Source: a candidate division WWE3 bacterium CG22_combo_CG10-13_8_21_14_all_39_12
Lineage (GTDB): Bacteria; Patescibacteriota; 4484-211; GCA-002791395
Length of the DNA stretch: 6,473 bases
Assembly: GCA_002771355.1 (NCBI GenBank)
Contig: PCSU01000063.1
Coordinates: forward strand, 1 to 6,473
Reading direction: 5' to 3'
The notes beneath the pieces were generated by a model. It was not told the origin of the DNA. It was given only the letters and a program-made list of their open reading frames with translations, and ran no database searches. The stretch's first letter is position 1; every line of letters starts with the position of its first letter. Made by a program: the position numbers and the translations under genes. This document shows positions 1 to 5,071 of the stretch, piece after piece.

Positions 1-102
1 AATTCCATACCTTCTACCCGCTTCTGCCGCTGTTATACCTTCAGTCTTTATCGTTCGGATGATCTCCTCTTTTACGTTTTTTGCTATGTAATTTGTCGAC
101 AT
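1..102 (-). CDS. IS3-type transposase OrfA, N-terminal 34 residues (partial)
   Basis: The frame starts at the ATG on 102-100 and stays open to the window edge, giving 34 residues beginning MSTNYIAKNVKEEIIRTIK and ending GITAAEAGRRYGI. In OrfA of IS3-family elements the N-terminal helix-turn-helix binds the terminal repeats, and OrfB, usually joined by a programmed frameshift, supplies the catalytic DDE domain. The visible part, with EEIIRTIK followed by TAAEAGRRYGI, matches the first helices of such a domain. The start is set by a Shine-Dalgarno match 9 nt upstream. No other gene start in this window has such a site, which fits a mobile element from another genomic background. The family call rests on these few residues plus the terminal repeat. 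Confidence 0.72.
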   Translation of the reverse strand, partial: MSTNYIAKNVKEEIIRTIKTEGITAAEAGRRYGI

Positions 103-108
103 GGTGGT

Positions 109-119
109 TCACCTCCTTT
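109..119 (-). promoter_or_regulatory. Perfect Shine-Dalgarno site of the transposase gene
   Basis: The minus strand reads AAAGGAGGTGA, complementary to the 3' end of typical 16S rRNA. The AGGAGG core is separated from the ATG at 102-100 by 9 nt. It fixes the orfA start and is the only clear ribosome binding site in the window. Confidence 0.85.
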
Positions 120-130
120 CAGAGAGACTC

Positions 131-157
131 ACTGTCTAGTTTAATGGGTACCTGTCA
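131..157 (-). repeat. Terminal inverted repeat of the insertion sequence (one end)
   Basis: On the minus strand the element begins with TG at 157-156, followed by ACCCATT and, further in, GACAGT, the usual arrangement of IS3/IS150-type ends. The partner repeat is outside the window, so the inner limit near 131 is approximate and the outer limit is set by the TG end. Confidence 0.55.
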
Positions 158-509
158 TAGGGAAGAAGTCATCCAGGAATTTGGAATAGGTATGTCGCCT
201 CATAATAATTATGTTGTAATCACTTCAAGTGGTTTTGAACCACAAGTTGCAGCCTTCAATTTAGCACAACCGGGCCTAGGTACTGTTAATAGTGGAATAC
301 TTGTGTGGGAAAATAACTCAAGTGAATTAGTTGAAATTGCAGTAGATCCTCATCCTCACCATAATAGCAATCGAGCAATAACTGACGGTGACTTTTCACT
401 AATTCTTGAGCCAGGCCAGTCAAAAGCAATAACCATCACTAGAGCCGGCACGTACACTTACCACAACGAAGGGAATCTTTTGCAAACTGGAACAATTATT
501 GTGGAATAA
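158..509 (+). pseudogene. Cupredoxin-domain protein, 5' end removed by the insertion sequence
   Basis: Downstream of the IS end the frame continues open to TAA at 507-509. It contains a plastocyanin-like beta-sandwich pattern: VVITSSGFEPQ, then GILVWENNS, then a DPHPHH motif (codons at about 348-362), then LEPGQSKAITITRAGTYTYH and a closing QTGTIIVE strand. Cupredoxins are small exported electron-transfer or copper-binding proteins. The expected signal peptide or membrane anchor is missing and the reading frame enters IS sequence, so the gene has probably lost its natural start. The first in-frame ATG after the junction is at 192. At the C-terminal ligand loop, where most cupredoxins have Cys, His and Met, this protein has H-N-E-G-N-L-L-Q, so classical type 1 copper binding is unlikely. 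Translation from ATGs inside the IS (81 or 144) would give a fusion with non-native residues. Confidence 0.72.
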
Positions 510-521
510 TTCAAATCTCTT

Positions 522-550
522 TTGCACCCCCCATGGTTAAAAGATACAAT
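522..550 (+). promoter_or_regulatory. Sigma70-type promoter of the first GalU-like gene (leaderless layout)
   Basis: TTGCAC at 522-527 is followed by a 17-bp spacer and TACAAT at 545-550. The ATG begins 9 nt after the hexamer, so transcription would start about 0 to 3 nt before it. No Shine-Dalgarno site is present. The same hexamers and spacer occur before the next gene. Confidence 0.8.
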
Positions 551-559
551 TGTTTGTAG

Positions 560-1468
560 ATGACTCAAATTCCAAATCGCCCAATTACCAAAGCAGTTAT
601 CGCAGTTGCAGGCTACGGTACACGGTTTTTGCCGGCCACCAAAAACCAGCCAAAGGAAATGCTCCCCATCATCGATAAGCCAATTATCCAATATCTGGTA
701 GAAGAAGCGGTAGCTTCAGGAATTACCGACATCATTCTGGTTACACGTTATGGCCAACACATTATGGAAGATTACTTTGACAACAACCTTGAGCTTGAAC
801 ACTCTCTCGAAGAAAACGGAAAAGTTGATCGACTTAAAATTGTACGTGATATTCCCAAGATGGCGAATTTCATATATGTTCGACAACACAGCCATTTGCC
901 ATATGGAACCGCAACTCCGATTCTTGTGGCACAAAATCTCATTGATGACGACGATGCCTTTGTATATATGTCGGGTGATGACGTAACACTCGCTAAAACT
1001 CCGGTAACAAAACAACTCATTGATGTATATGAAAAATATCATCCGTCAGCAATACTTGCAGTTCAAGAAGTTGCAAATGAAGATGTTAAACGGTACTGTA
1101 CCGTAAAATACAAAGAAAATCCTAATATACCTTTTGAGATTGAAAGTGGCTTCGAAAAACTTCCCTTTGGCCAAGCACCATCAAACATGGCACAATTTGG
1201 TAGGCTTATACTCACCAACGACGTCATCACAGAAGCACAAAAAATGCAAACCGGAAAAGACGGTGAGTTTTGGATGATTGATGTTCTCAATGCCCTTGCC
1301 CAACAAGGAAAGTCAATTATTGCACAACCAATTGAAGGCGAGTGGCATACAACTGGAGACCCACTGCGGTATCTTCAGACAACGTTTAAGTTTGCGCTTG
1401 AACGTGATGATTTACGAAACGATCTTCTCGCGTTTATAAAAAACGAGATTTCAAAATTGCAATACTGA
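560..1468 (+). CDS. galU: UTP--glucose-1-phosphate uridylyltransferase (GalU-like)
   Basis: A 302-residue protein of usual GalU length. GalU enzymes join UTP and glucose-1-phosphate to UDP-glucose in the cytoplasm, feeding glycan synthesis. The N-terminal nucleotide-binding signature is near canonical: AGYGTRFLPATK (residues 17-28) and QPKEMLP (30-36). FVYMSGDDV (134-142) carries the metal-binding Asp pair D140-D141. EK at 199-200 precedes APSNMAQFGR, as in the family's EKP...APS...GRY region. Two departures are visible: the usual RYG is RYC (Cys180), and the usual Y-D-x-G near the C-terminus is WHTTGDP (262-268), with Thr at the Asp position. The start is the ATG 9 nt after a strong -10, with no ribosome binding site. 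A paralogue lies 47 nt downstream with its own promoter. The nucleotidyltransferase family is very likely; UTP and glucose-1-phosphate are inferred. Confidence 0.85.
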   Translation: MTQIPNRPITKAVIAVAGYGTRFLPATKNQPKEMLPIIDKPIIQYLVEEAVASGITDIILVTRYGQHIMEDYFDNNLELEHSLEENGKVDRLKIVRDIPKMANFIYVRQHSHLPYGTATPILVAQNLIDDDDAFVYMSGDDVTLAKTPVTKQLIDVYEKYHPSAILAVQEVANEDVKRYCTVKYKENPNIPFEIESGFEKLPFGQAPSNMAQFGRLILTNDVITEAQKMQTGKDGEFWMIDVLNALAQQGKSIIAQPIEGEWHTTGDPLRYLQTTFKFALERDDLRNDLLAFIKNEISKLQY

Positions 1469-1477
1469 TCACGCCAT

Positions 1478-1506
1478 TTGCACACCACATACGTAAGAGA
1501 TACAAT
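1478..1506 (+). promoter_or_regulatory. Sigma70-type promoter of the second GalU-like gene (leaderless layout)
   Basis: TTGCAC (1478-1483), 17 bp, TACAAT (1501-1506), then 9 nt to the ATG at 1516. Hexamers, spacer length and distance to the ATG match the promoter at 522-550, and 11 of 17 spacer bases agree, which suggests shared descent. No Shine-Dalgarno site is seen. Confidence 0.8.
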
Positions 1507-1515
1507 TGGTTACAT

Positions 1516-2403
1516 ATGAAACAGACGGTTCGAAAAGCAGTTGTTACCGATGGGGGATACGCCACACGGTTTTTTCCGGTTACTAAAACCGTCCCCAAGT
1601 GCATGCTCCCCATAATCGATAAGCCCATTACACAAATCGTCATAGAGGAATGTATGGAAGCTGGAATCACAGAAATTATTTTGGTAGCAACAGAAGAGGG
1701 ACGAGAAATTTACGACGATTATTTCCACAACAATTCACAGCATATTCATGAACAATTAGTAAAACAAAATAAACCTGAACGTTTTGACAAAATTCGAAAT
1801 ATATACAGCCTGCCAAATATCATTGTTATTGCACAAAACAAAAATCTTCCATATGGGACAGCTTCACCAATAATCTCTGCTCTTCCCTATATTGGAGATG
1901 AACCATTTCTACACGTACAAGCTGATGATGTAATTTTGGGAAAGTCCACCTGTAAAGAACTGGTTGATGCGTACCTGCAATCTGACGATAACACTATGGC
2001 TGTTATAGCAGCACAAGACATTCCAGATGTAGATGTAACACGATATGGAATTGTAAAATTAAAAGAAGGAACAGAAAATGAGCTTGACTCAATCATCGAA
2101 AAACCAACAATTGAAGATGCACCTTCAACACTGGTTAGTTTTGGTCGGTATCTTTACACACCACTAATTAAAAAATATCTTTCCTCAGATGAAAAAAACC
2201 TTGGAAAAGATAACGAGTTGTGGATGGTGGATGCGATTTGGCGCATGGCAAAAGAACACAAAGTACTCGTAAAACCAATCTCGGGACAATGGAAAACAAC
2301 AGGCGATCCCAATAATTACCTACGAACTGTAATTGAATATGCACTTCAAGACAAGGATTTTAACGGAGAATTTAAAGAGTATCTTAAATCTCTGGACCTC
2401 TAA
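1516..2403 (+). CDS. Divergent GalU-like sugar-phosphate nucleotidyltransferase (paralogue)
   Basis: A 295-residue protein co-linear with its upstream neighbour: the same fold, LPYGTA loop (111-116), Asp pair in QADDV (D137-D138), IIEKP (193-197), APSTLVSFGR and a C-terminal TTGDP (261-265). The catalytic signature has drifted. The usual G-x-G-T-R is GYATR (14-18), with Ala for the second Gly, and PKEMLP is PKCMLP (27-32), with Cys29 for Glu. Lys24, Lys28 and the Asp pair remain, so it may still be an enzyme, possibly with another sugar-phosphate or nucleotide. Unlike the upstream copy it keeps RYG (176-178) and a full EKP. A regulatory or inactive partner of the first protein is also possible. 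It has its own promoter and ends in a hairpin terminator. Family confidence is high, substrate unknown. Confidence 0.83.
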   Translation: MKQTVRKAVVTDGGYATRFFPVTKTVPKCMLPIIDKPITQIVIEECMEAGITEIILVATEEGREIYDDYFHNNSQHIHEQLVKQNKPERFDKIRNIYSLPNIIVIAQNKNLPYGTASPIISALPYIGDEPFLHVQADDVILGKSTCKELVDAYLQSDDNTMAVIAAQDIPDVDVTRYGIVKLKEGTENELDSIIEKPTIEDAPSTLVSFGRYLYTPLIKKYLSSDEKNLGKDNELWMVDAIWRMAKEHKVLVKPISGQWKTTGDPNNYLRTVIEYALQDKDFNGEFKEYLKSLDL

Positions 2404-2443
2404 CGATAGATTACTAGCGTTTTCTAGATTACTATCGTTTTTT
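2402..2443 (+). terminator. Intrinsic terminator between convergent genes
   Basis: AACGATAG (2402-2409) pairs with CTATCGTT (2432-2439). Inside it a symmetrical ATTA/ATTA internal loop is followed by a CTAG/CTAG stem (2414-2417 with 2424-2427) and a CGTTTT loop. A run of T (2438-2443) follows on the plus strand, so it should end the GalU-like transcripts. The stop codon of the plus-strand gene (2401-2403) overlaps the stem and that of the minus-strand gene (2442-2444) overlaps the T run. On the minus strand only TT follows the stem, so termination there would be weaker. A 10-bp direct repeat TAGATTACTA (2407-2416 and 2425-2434) underlies part of the structure. Confidence 0.72.
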
Positions 2444-3080
2444 ACAACTGCCAGTTCTCAATCTTATCCATAAAAAAATCTATATCTTTCTGCCAGCTAT
2501 GATCTGATCTGGCACTTGGTGGAGTGTAACGTGACTCAATTTTAATCACCGTATCTAACCCTTTATCAAAATAATTTTTGCGAAGACCTCTGGCAACTGT
2601 AGAGATAGCATGTTCCCACGAATCAAAATTAGCTCCTGAATTTTGCCCAGTATACACAGCCCACCCAAATGCATTAAAACTATCGCGTGGAATTGCACGG
2701 CCACATCCACTTTCTTTACAGGCAATAGCAGGAAGCAGAGTCCATGGTAAGTTATATTGATCAGCCGCATCAATAAAGGCCTGAGCCGGCATTGGTGATC
2801 TATAGGAATCAAGGAACGCCTGAACCTTAACAACGCGCAAATCATTTGATTCAATATGTTGTCCTAATACACTTCCTTGTTGCGGAATAGAGGTAAATAG
2901 ATTATATGATTCGTGTGATGGATCAACTATTTGTGCAATAAAATCTGGTGCACCACTTTGTATTAATAACACTCCCAACGTTACAACTAAAATACTTCCC
3001 ATTGCACCCCAAACTGGAAGAATAAATAAAAGAGTAGATCTTCGTAATCGTGGCATAGTATATAAAAACTGAGCTATCAT
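2442..3080 (-). CDS. Membrane-anchored lysozyme-like peptidoglycan hydrolase (glucosaminidase/transglycosylase fold)
   Basis: A 212-residue protein with a basic N-terminus (MPRLRRS), one membrane segment at about 16-41, a low-complexity linker and a C-terminal domain from about 95. The domain shows AFIDAADQYNLPWTLLPAIA (101-120), then CKESGCG (121-127) with Glu123 as probable acid catalyst, SFNAFGW (134-140), SWEHAISTVARGLRKNY (154-170), a KGLDT segment (173-177) and YTPPS (185-189). This order is typical of short lysozyme-fold hydrolases related to the mannosyl-glycoprotein endo-beta-N-acetylglucosaminidase/GH73 and transglycosylase families, which cleave the peptidoglycan glycan strand. It should sit on the outer face of the cytoplasmic membrane. 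Cys121 and Cys126 flank the catalytic Glu and could form a disulfide. The ATG overlaps the upstream DUF389 stop as ATGA; an in-frame ATG at codon 9 is an alternative start. The exact bond cleaved is not determinable. Confidence 0.8.
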   Translation of the reverse strand: MIAQFLYTMPRLRRSTLLFILPVWGAMGSILVVTLGVLLIQSGAPDFIAQIVDPSHESYNLFTSIPQQGSVLGQHIESNDLRVVKVQAFLDSYRSPMPAQAFIDAADQYNLPWTLLPAIACKESGCGRAIPRDSFNAFGWAVYTGQNSGANFDSWEHAISTVARGLRKNYFDKGLDTVIKIESRYTPPSARSDHSWQKDIDFFMDKIENWQL

Positions 3081-4063
3081 TGTATTTTATTTACGGGAAT
3101 AGCATAAAACTGAAGATCTATTGGGGAACCAAGCTGCTCTTCAATGTCAGCTTCTAACAATGAAGTTGCAGTATCATAAAAATCAGATGGTGCCTGAACC
3201 AATACCGTTACAATATCTCGACCGGCATTTTGCTTTTCAGTAAGCGATATCAACTGGGCATCTTTATAATTAGCCAGAAAAACGCTGACTGTTTGTTCAA
3301 TCACACGCCTGCGCTGAGTTTGTCCTATTGCATTAACAAAAAATACTGACAGGATGCCTAACATCAAAATAAAAAACACAAGACTTATCGTTACATTTCT
3401 ACGGACCGCTTCTTTCTTTTCTTCTGTCCTTCCCGGAGTAAACCCAAGCAATGAGAATACTAAACTCGATGAAATAATAACTGCAATTAAGTTGGCTGCA
3501 TATAACAATAGTGAGCCCCATAACAAAGCGGGCTTACCCGATGCAATTGCAAAACCTGTGATTGCAAGGGGAGGCATGAGCGCTGCTGCTACAGCAACAC
3601 CGGTAAGAGAAGCGAACCGTTCTTTTTCAGAAACGGCATACGCACCTGCAGCACCTGAAGCAAGAGCAACGAGTAAATCAATAAGCGTAGGGGTAGTCCG
3701 AATATAAATTTCTTTAGTAATTTCATTGAGAGGTGTAATAAAAGTTACCAAAGCTGAAATTGCAATTACAATACCTGAGCTTTTAACTAATAGCCAAATA
3801 GTTGATTTAAGTAGTCGCTCATTATTGGTAACGATTGCCATTCCGGTACCGATCAACGGATACAAAAGCGGAGCAATAATCATACCTCCAATTATCACAG
3901 CAGGGGAGTCGAGTAATAACCCAAAAGTTGTAATTAATACCGACAAAACAAGAAATAAATAGTATCCATGACTAGCTTTACTTTCTTCTTTTAATCGTTC
4001 TAAAAGTTGTGTTCGCTGGTTTAAATCAAGCTTATTTACCTTCAACGGGGCCGGTGTTTTCAT
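3077..4063 (-). CDS. DUF389 family multi-pass membrane protein
   Basis: A 328-residue protein with about seven hydrophobic stretches (near residues 34-51, 54-77, 91-109, 126-143, 150-173, 179-207 and 225-243) and a soluble C-terminal part (245-328). The family signature is clear: SPAVIIGGMIIAPLLYPLIG (53-72) and the later GVAVAAALMPPLAITG (155-170). DUF389 proteins occur widely in bacteria and archaea; their role is not settled. The start chosen is the ATG at 4063-4061, preceded 8 nt upstream by TACAAT. A TTG two codons earlier would add two residues but lies within the predicted untranscribed or leader bases. The stop overlaps the next ATG by 4 nt, suggesting translational coupling with the wall hydrolase and thus a linked role at the envelope, which is inference. 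Confidence 0.85.
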   Translation of the reverse strand: MKTPAPLKVNKLDLNQRTQLLERLKEESKASHGYYLFLVLSVLITTFGLLLDSPAVIIGGMIIAPLLYPLIGTGMAIVTNNERLLKSTIWLLVKSSGIVIAISALVTFITPLNEITKEIYIRTTPTLIDLLVALASGAAGAYAVSEKERFASLTGVAVAAALMPPLAITGFAIASGKPALLWGSLLLYAANLIAVIISSSLVFSLLGFTPGRTEEKKEAVRRNVTISLVFFILMLGILSVFFVNAIGQTQRRRVIEQTVSVFLANYKDAQLISLTEKQNAGRDIVTVLVQAPSDFYDTATSLLEADIEEQLGSPIDLQFYAIPVNKIQ

Positions 4064-4071
4064 ACACAATT

Positions 4072-4077
4072 ATTGTA
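4072..4077 (-). promoter_or_regulatory. Probable -10 element of the DUF389 operon
   Basis: The minus strand reads TACAAT, the hexamer used by both GalU-like genes, 8 nt before the ATG at 4063. Transcription would begin about 2 nt before the start codon. No convincing -35 element lies 16 to 18 bp upstream and no Shine-Dalgarno site is seen. Confidence 0.55.
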
Positions 4078-4150
4078 CTATAAATTTAAGGTTGTGTTTG
4101 TAGAGGGGAAAATTTTTTAGAAGGGAGAGTAGGAATATTTTCAAACATTG

Positions 4151-4171
4151 ATCCTGAAATAAATTCAGGAT
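4151..4171. repeat. Short palindromic repeat, possible remnant of a dispersed element
   Basis: ATCCTGAA (4151-4158) and TTCAGGAT (4164-4171) form a perfect 8-bp inverted repeat around ATAAA, followed by GACAATGG. From memory, near-identical palindromes with the GACA tail recur as dispersed repeats in several bacterial genomes. There is no T run on either side, so an intrinsic terminator is unlikely. Only one copy is present here. Confidence 0.5.
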
Positions 4172-4228
4172 GACAATGGGATGGAAAGAAACGAAAATGT
4201 CATTCAAAATTTGCGGAGTTATGAAGAG

Positions 4229-4332
4229 TCATGATTCGTTATGAGGAATTTAGTTCGGAATCTCAAGGAACAGAAAACCTTGGGAAACCCTGTGGAGTTT
4301 ACGAAGTCAACTCCAAGAAACGTACTCGTTTC
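4229..4332 (-). other. Cluster of small hairpins directly downstream of tRNA-Val
   Basis: Four inverted repeats stand in a row. GAAACG/CGTTTC (4317-4322 with 4327-4332, 4-nt loop) begins 2 nt after the tRNA CCA end. GGAGTT/AACTCC spans 4294-4314. CAAGG/CCTTG spans 4264-4282. TCATGA/TTATGA (4229-4244) has one G-T pair on the plus-strand reading and a TTCG loop. The first could act in 3' processing or termination of the tRNA transcript, although no U tract follows. No known RNA family was recognised. Confidence 0.45.
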
Positions 4333-4334
4333 AA

Positions 4335-4411
4335 TGGTGGGCGATCAAGGACTCGAACCTTGGACCCTCACGGTGTAAACGTGATGCTCTAGCCAACTGA
4401 GCTAATCGCCC
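4335..4411 (-). tRNA. tRNA-Val (anticodon UAC)
   Basis: A full 77-nt cloverleaf on the minus strand: acceptor arms GGGCGAT and ATCGCCC (7 bp), D arm GCTC/GAGC with loop AGTTGGCTA, anticodon arm TCACG/CGTGA with loop TTTACAC (anticodon TAC), 5-nt variable loop, and T arm CAAGG/CCTTG with loop TTCGAGT. The discriminator base is A and the 3' CCA is encoded. UAC reads GUA and, by wobble, other valine codons. It lies about 60 nt after the last pilin gene on the same strand, so co-transcription is possible. Confidence 0.96.
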
Positions 4412-4427
4412 CTACCCAATAGTGGCA

Positions 4428-4436
4428 ATGATACCA
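4428..4436 (-). promoter_or_regulatory. Possible extended -10 promoter of tRNA-Val
   Basis: The minus strand reads TGGTATCAT, an extended -10 (TGn plus TATCAT), with its 3' end 16 nt before the tRNA 5' end at 4411. That would give a short leader of about 10 nt. No good -35 element is visible, and read-through from the pilin genes is the alternative. Confidence 0.4.
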
Positions 4437-4472
4437 CAAAATGCGCAATCAAAGAAACAAGGATACATGAAA

Positions 4473-5069
4473 TTACCGTTGAAATTTCCCTGTTACCCAA
4501 TCAAATTCTGTTTGCCAATCCCTAGCAGGGGTAGGACCATTTCCAGGGCAAGTCCATCCAGGACTTCCATTTGCTGGACGCGAACTTGCCTCGAGGTCAC
4601 GAATTCCAACGACAAAATAATCACCACGTGTTGCATCACACCCATAAGAACCGGCCGTATAACGAAAATAATCATAATTTCCGCACCCTGCTGTTTTGCC
4701 AGAATCAAAACTTACATCCTGTGGAATGGATTCTAAATAACCATCTTCAACTAAAGGATCTACCCACGCAATACCGTCGCCATCTTTATCTTGCCATGAT
4801 GAATCCCACCCCCCACACATTCCTGCCCCAGAATTGTCTTCACCATATGACGTAGTAGTCCCAGGGTAATTTCCGTTATCTACCCAATATCTTTCCACAG
4901 CATCCTTTACTTCTTTTATGGTAGACATACGTACAGAATCTCTACCTCGTTGAAGTGAACCTTGAAATGACGCAATCCCAATCCCAGCCAATAACCCAAT
5001 GATTACAATTACTACAAGAAGCTCTATGAGAGTAAAAGCTGGGTTATTTTTTTCCAAATTAGTTGCCAT
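4473..5069 (-). CDS. Type IV pilin-like protein, third of the cluster
   Basis: A 198-residue prepilin. A short leader ends in Ala11, and cleavage before Phe12 gives the class III signature FTLIELLVVIVIIG with Glu at mature position 5. The hydrophobic helix (about 12-33) runs into an amphipathic stretch (KEVKDAVERYWVDNGNYPG) typical of pilins. The globular part has DKDGDG (94-99), an acidic loop that could bind calcium, four cysteines (85, 129, 144, 174) and the tail EFDWVTGKFQR (188-198). Pilins are inserted in the membrane, cut by a PilD-like peptidase and assembled into a filament used for adhesion, twitching or DNA uptake. The chosen ATG is 2 nt after the stop of the preceding pilin; a GTG four codons upstream (5081) would overlap that gene. 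No ribosome binding site is seen, so translational coupling is likely. Confidence 0.85.
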   Translation of the reverse strand: MATNLEKNNPAFTLIELLVVIVIIGLLAGIGIASFQGSLQRGRDSVRMSTIKEVKDAVERYWVDNGNYPGTTTSYGEDNSGAGMCGGWDSSWQDKDGDGIAWVDPLVEDGYLESIPQDVSFDSGKTAGCGNYDYFRYTAGSYGCDATRGDYFVVGIRDLEASSRPANGSPGWTCPGNGPTPARDWQTEFDWVTGKFQR

Positions 5070-5071
5070 TA

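Larger units (their letters stand above)
1..157 (-). mobile_element. End of an IS3-family insertion sequence (partial, runs off the left edge)
   Basis: Read on the minus strand from 157, the DNA begins TGACAGGTACCCATTAAAC, continues through a GACAGT stretch and about 30 nt later reaches a strong ribosome binding site and the start of a small helix-turn-helix protein. This layout (TG end, ACCC and GACA blocks, short leader, orfA) is that of the IS3 family, most like the IS150 group. The outer end at 157 is where IS-like sequence gives way to a cupredoxin reading frame. The rest of orfA, orfB with the DDE domain, and the other terminal repeat lie outside the window, so completeness and target duplication cannot be judged. 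Confidence 0.75.
4078..4334. other. Non-coding region between the DUF389 gene and tRNA-Val
   Basis: This stretch of just over 250 nt has no supportable gene. It holds a short palindrome (4151-4171), a purine-rich AT-rich part near 4100-4140, and a run of small hairpins from 4229 to the tRNA end. Two imperfect copies of a GGAGTT...GAAG...TCA pattern occur near 4215-4231 and 4294-4309. Confidence 0.6.

Noticed and set aside
81..157. N-terminal 25 residues of the cupredoxin frame starting at ATG 81
   Set aside because: These codons are the antisense of the insertion sequence leader and transposase start and show no signal peptide. They are not native to the cupredoxin.
458..1728. Several minus-strand open frames opposite the two GalU-like genes
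   Set aside because: They lie antisense to well-supported enzymes, one crosses a promoter, and none has a recognisable motif.
2555..2854. 99-codon minus-strand frame inside the wall hydrolase
   Set aside because: It is in another frame of the same strand as a gene with a clear domain order and cannot be supported.
3354..3962. Two open frames of 117 and 78 codons on the plus strand
   Set aside because: They are antisense to the DUF389 gene, whose family motifs are clear, and the plus-strand products show no recognisable pattern.
4064..4069. TTG start two codons upstream of the DUF389 ATG
   Set aside because: ATG at 4063 is 8 nt from a TACAAT element, matching the spacing at other genes, and TTG is a weak start without a ribosome binding site.
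4151..4171. Palindrome as an intrinsic terminator
   Set aside because: No T run follows on either strand and the stem is AT-rich at its base.
4422..4855. Open frames on the plus strand opposite the third pilin
   Set aside because: Antisense shadows of a gene with an unmistakable prepilin motif; no start signal or domain pattern.
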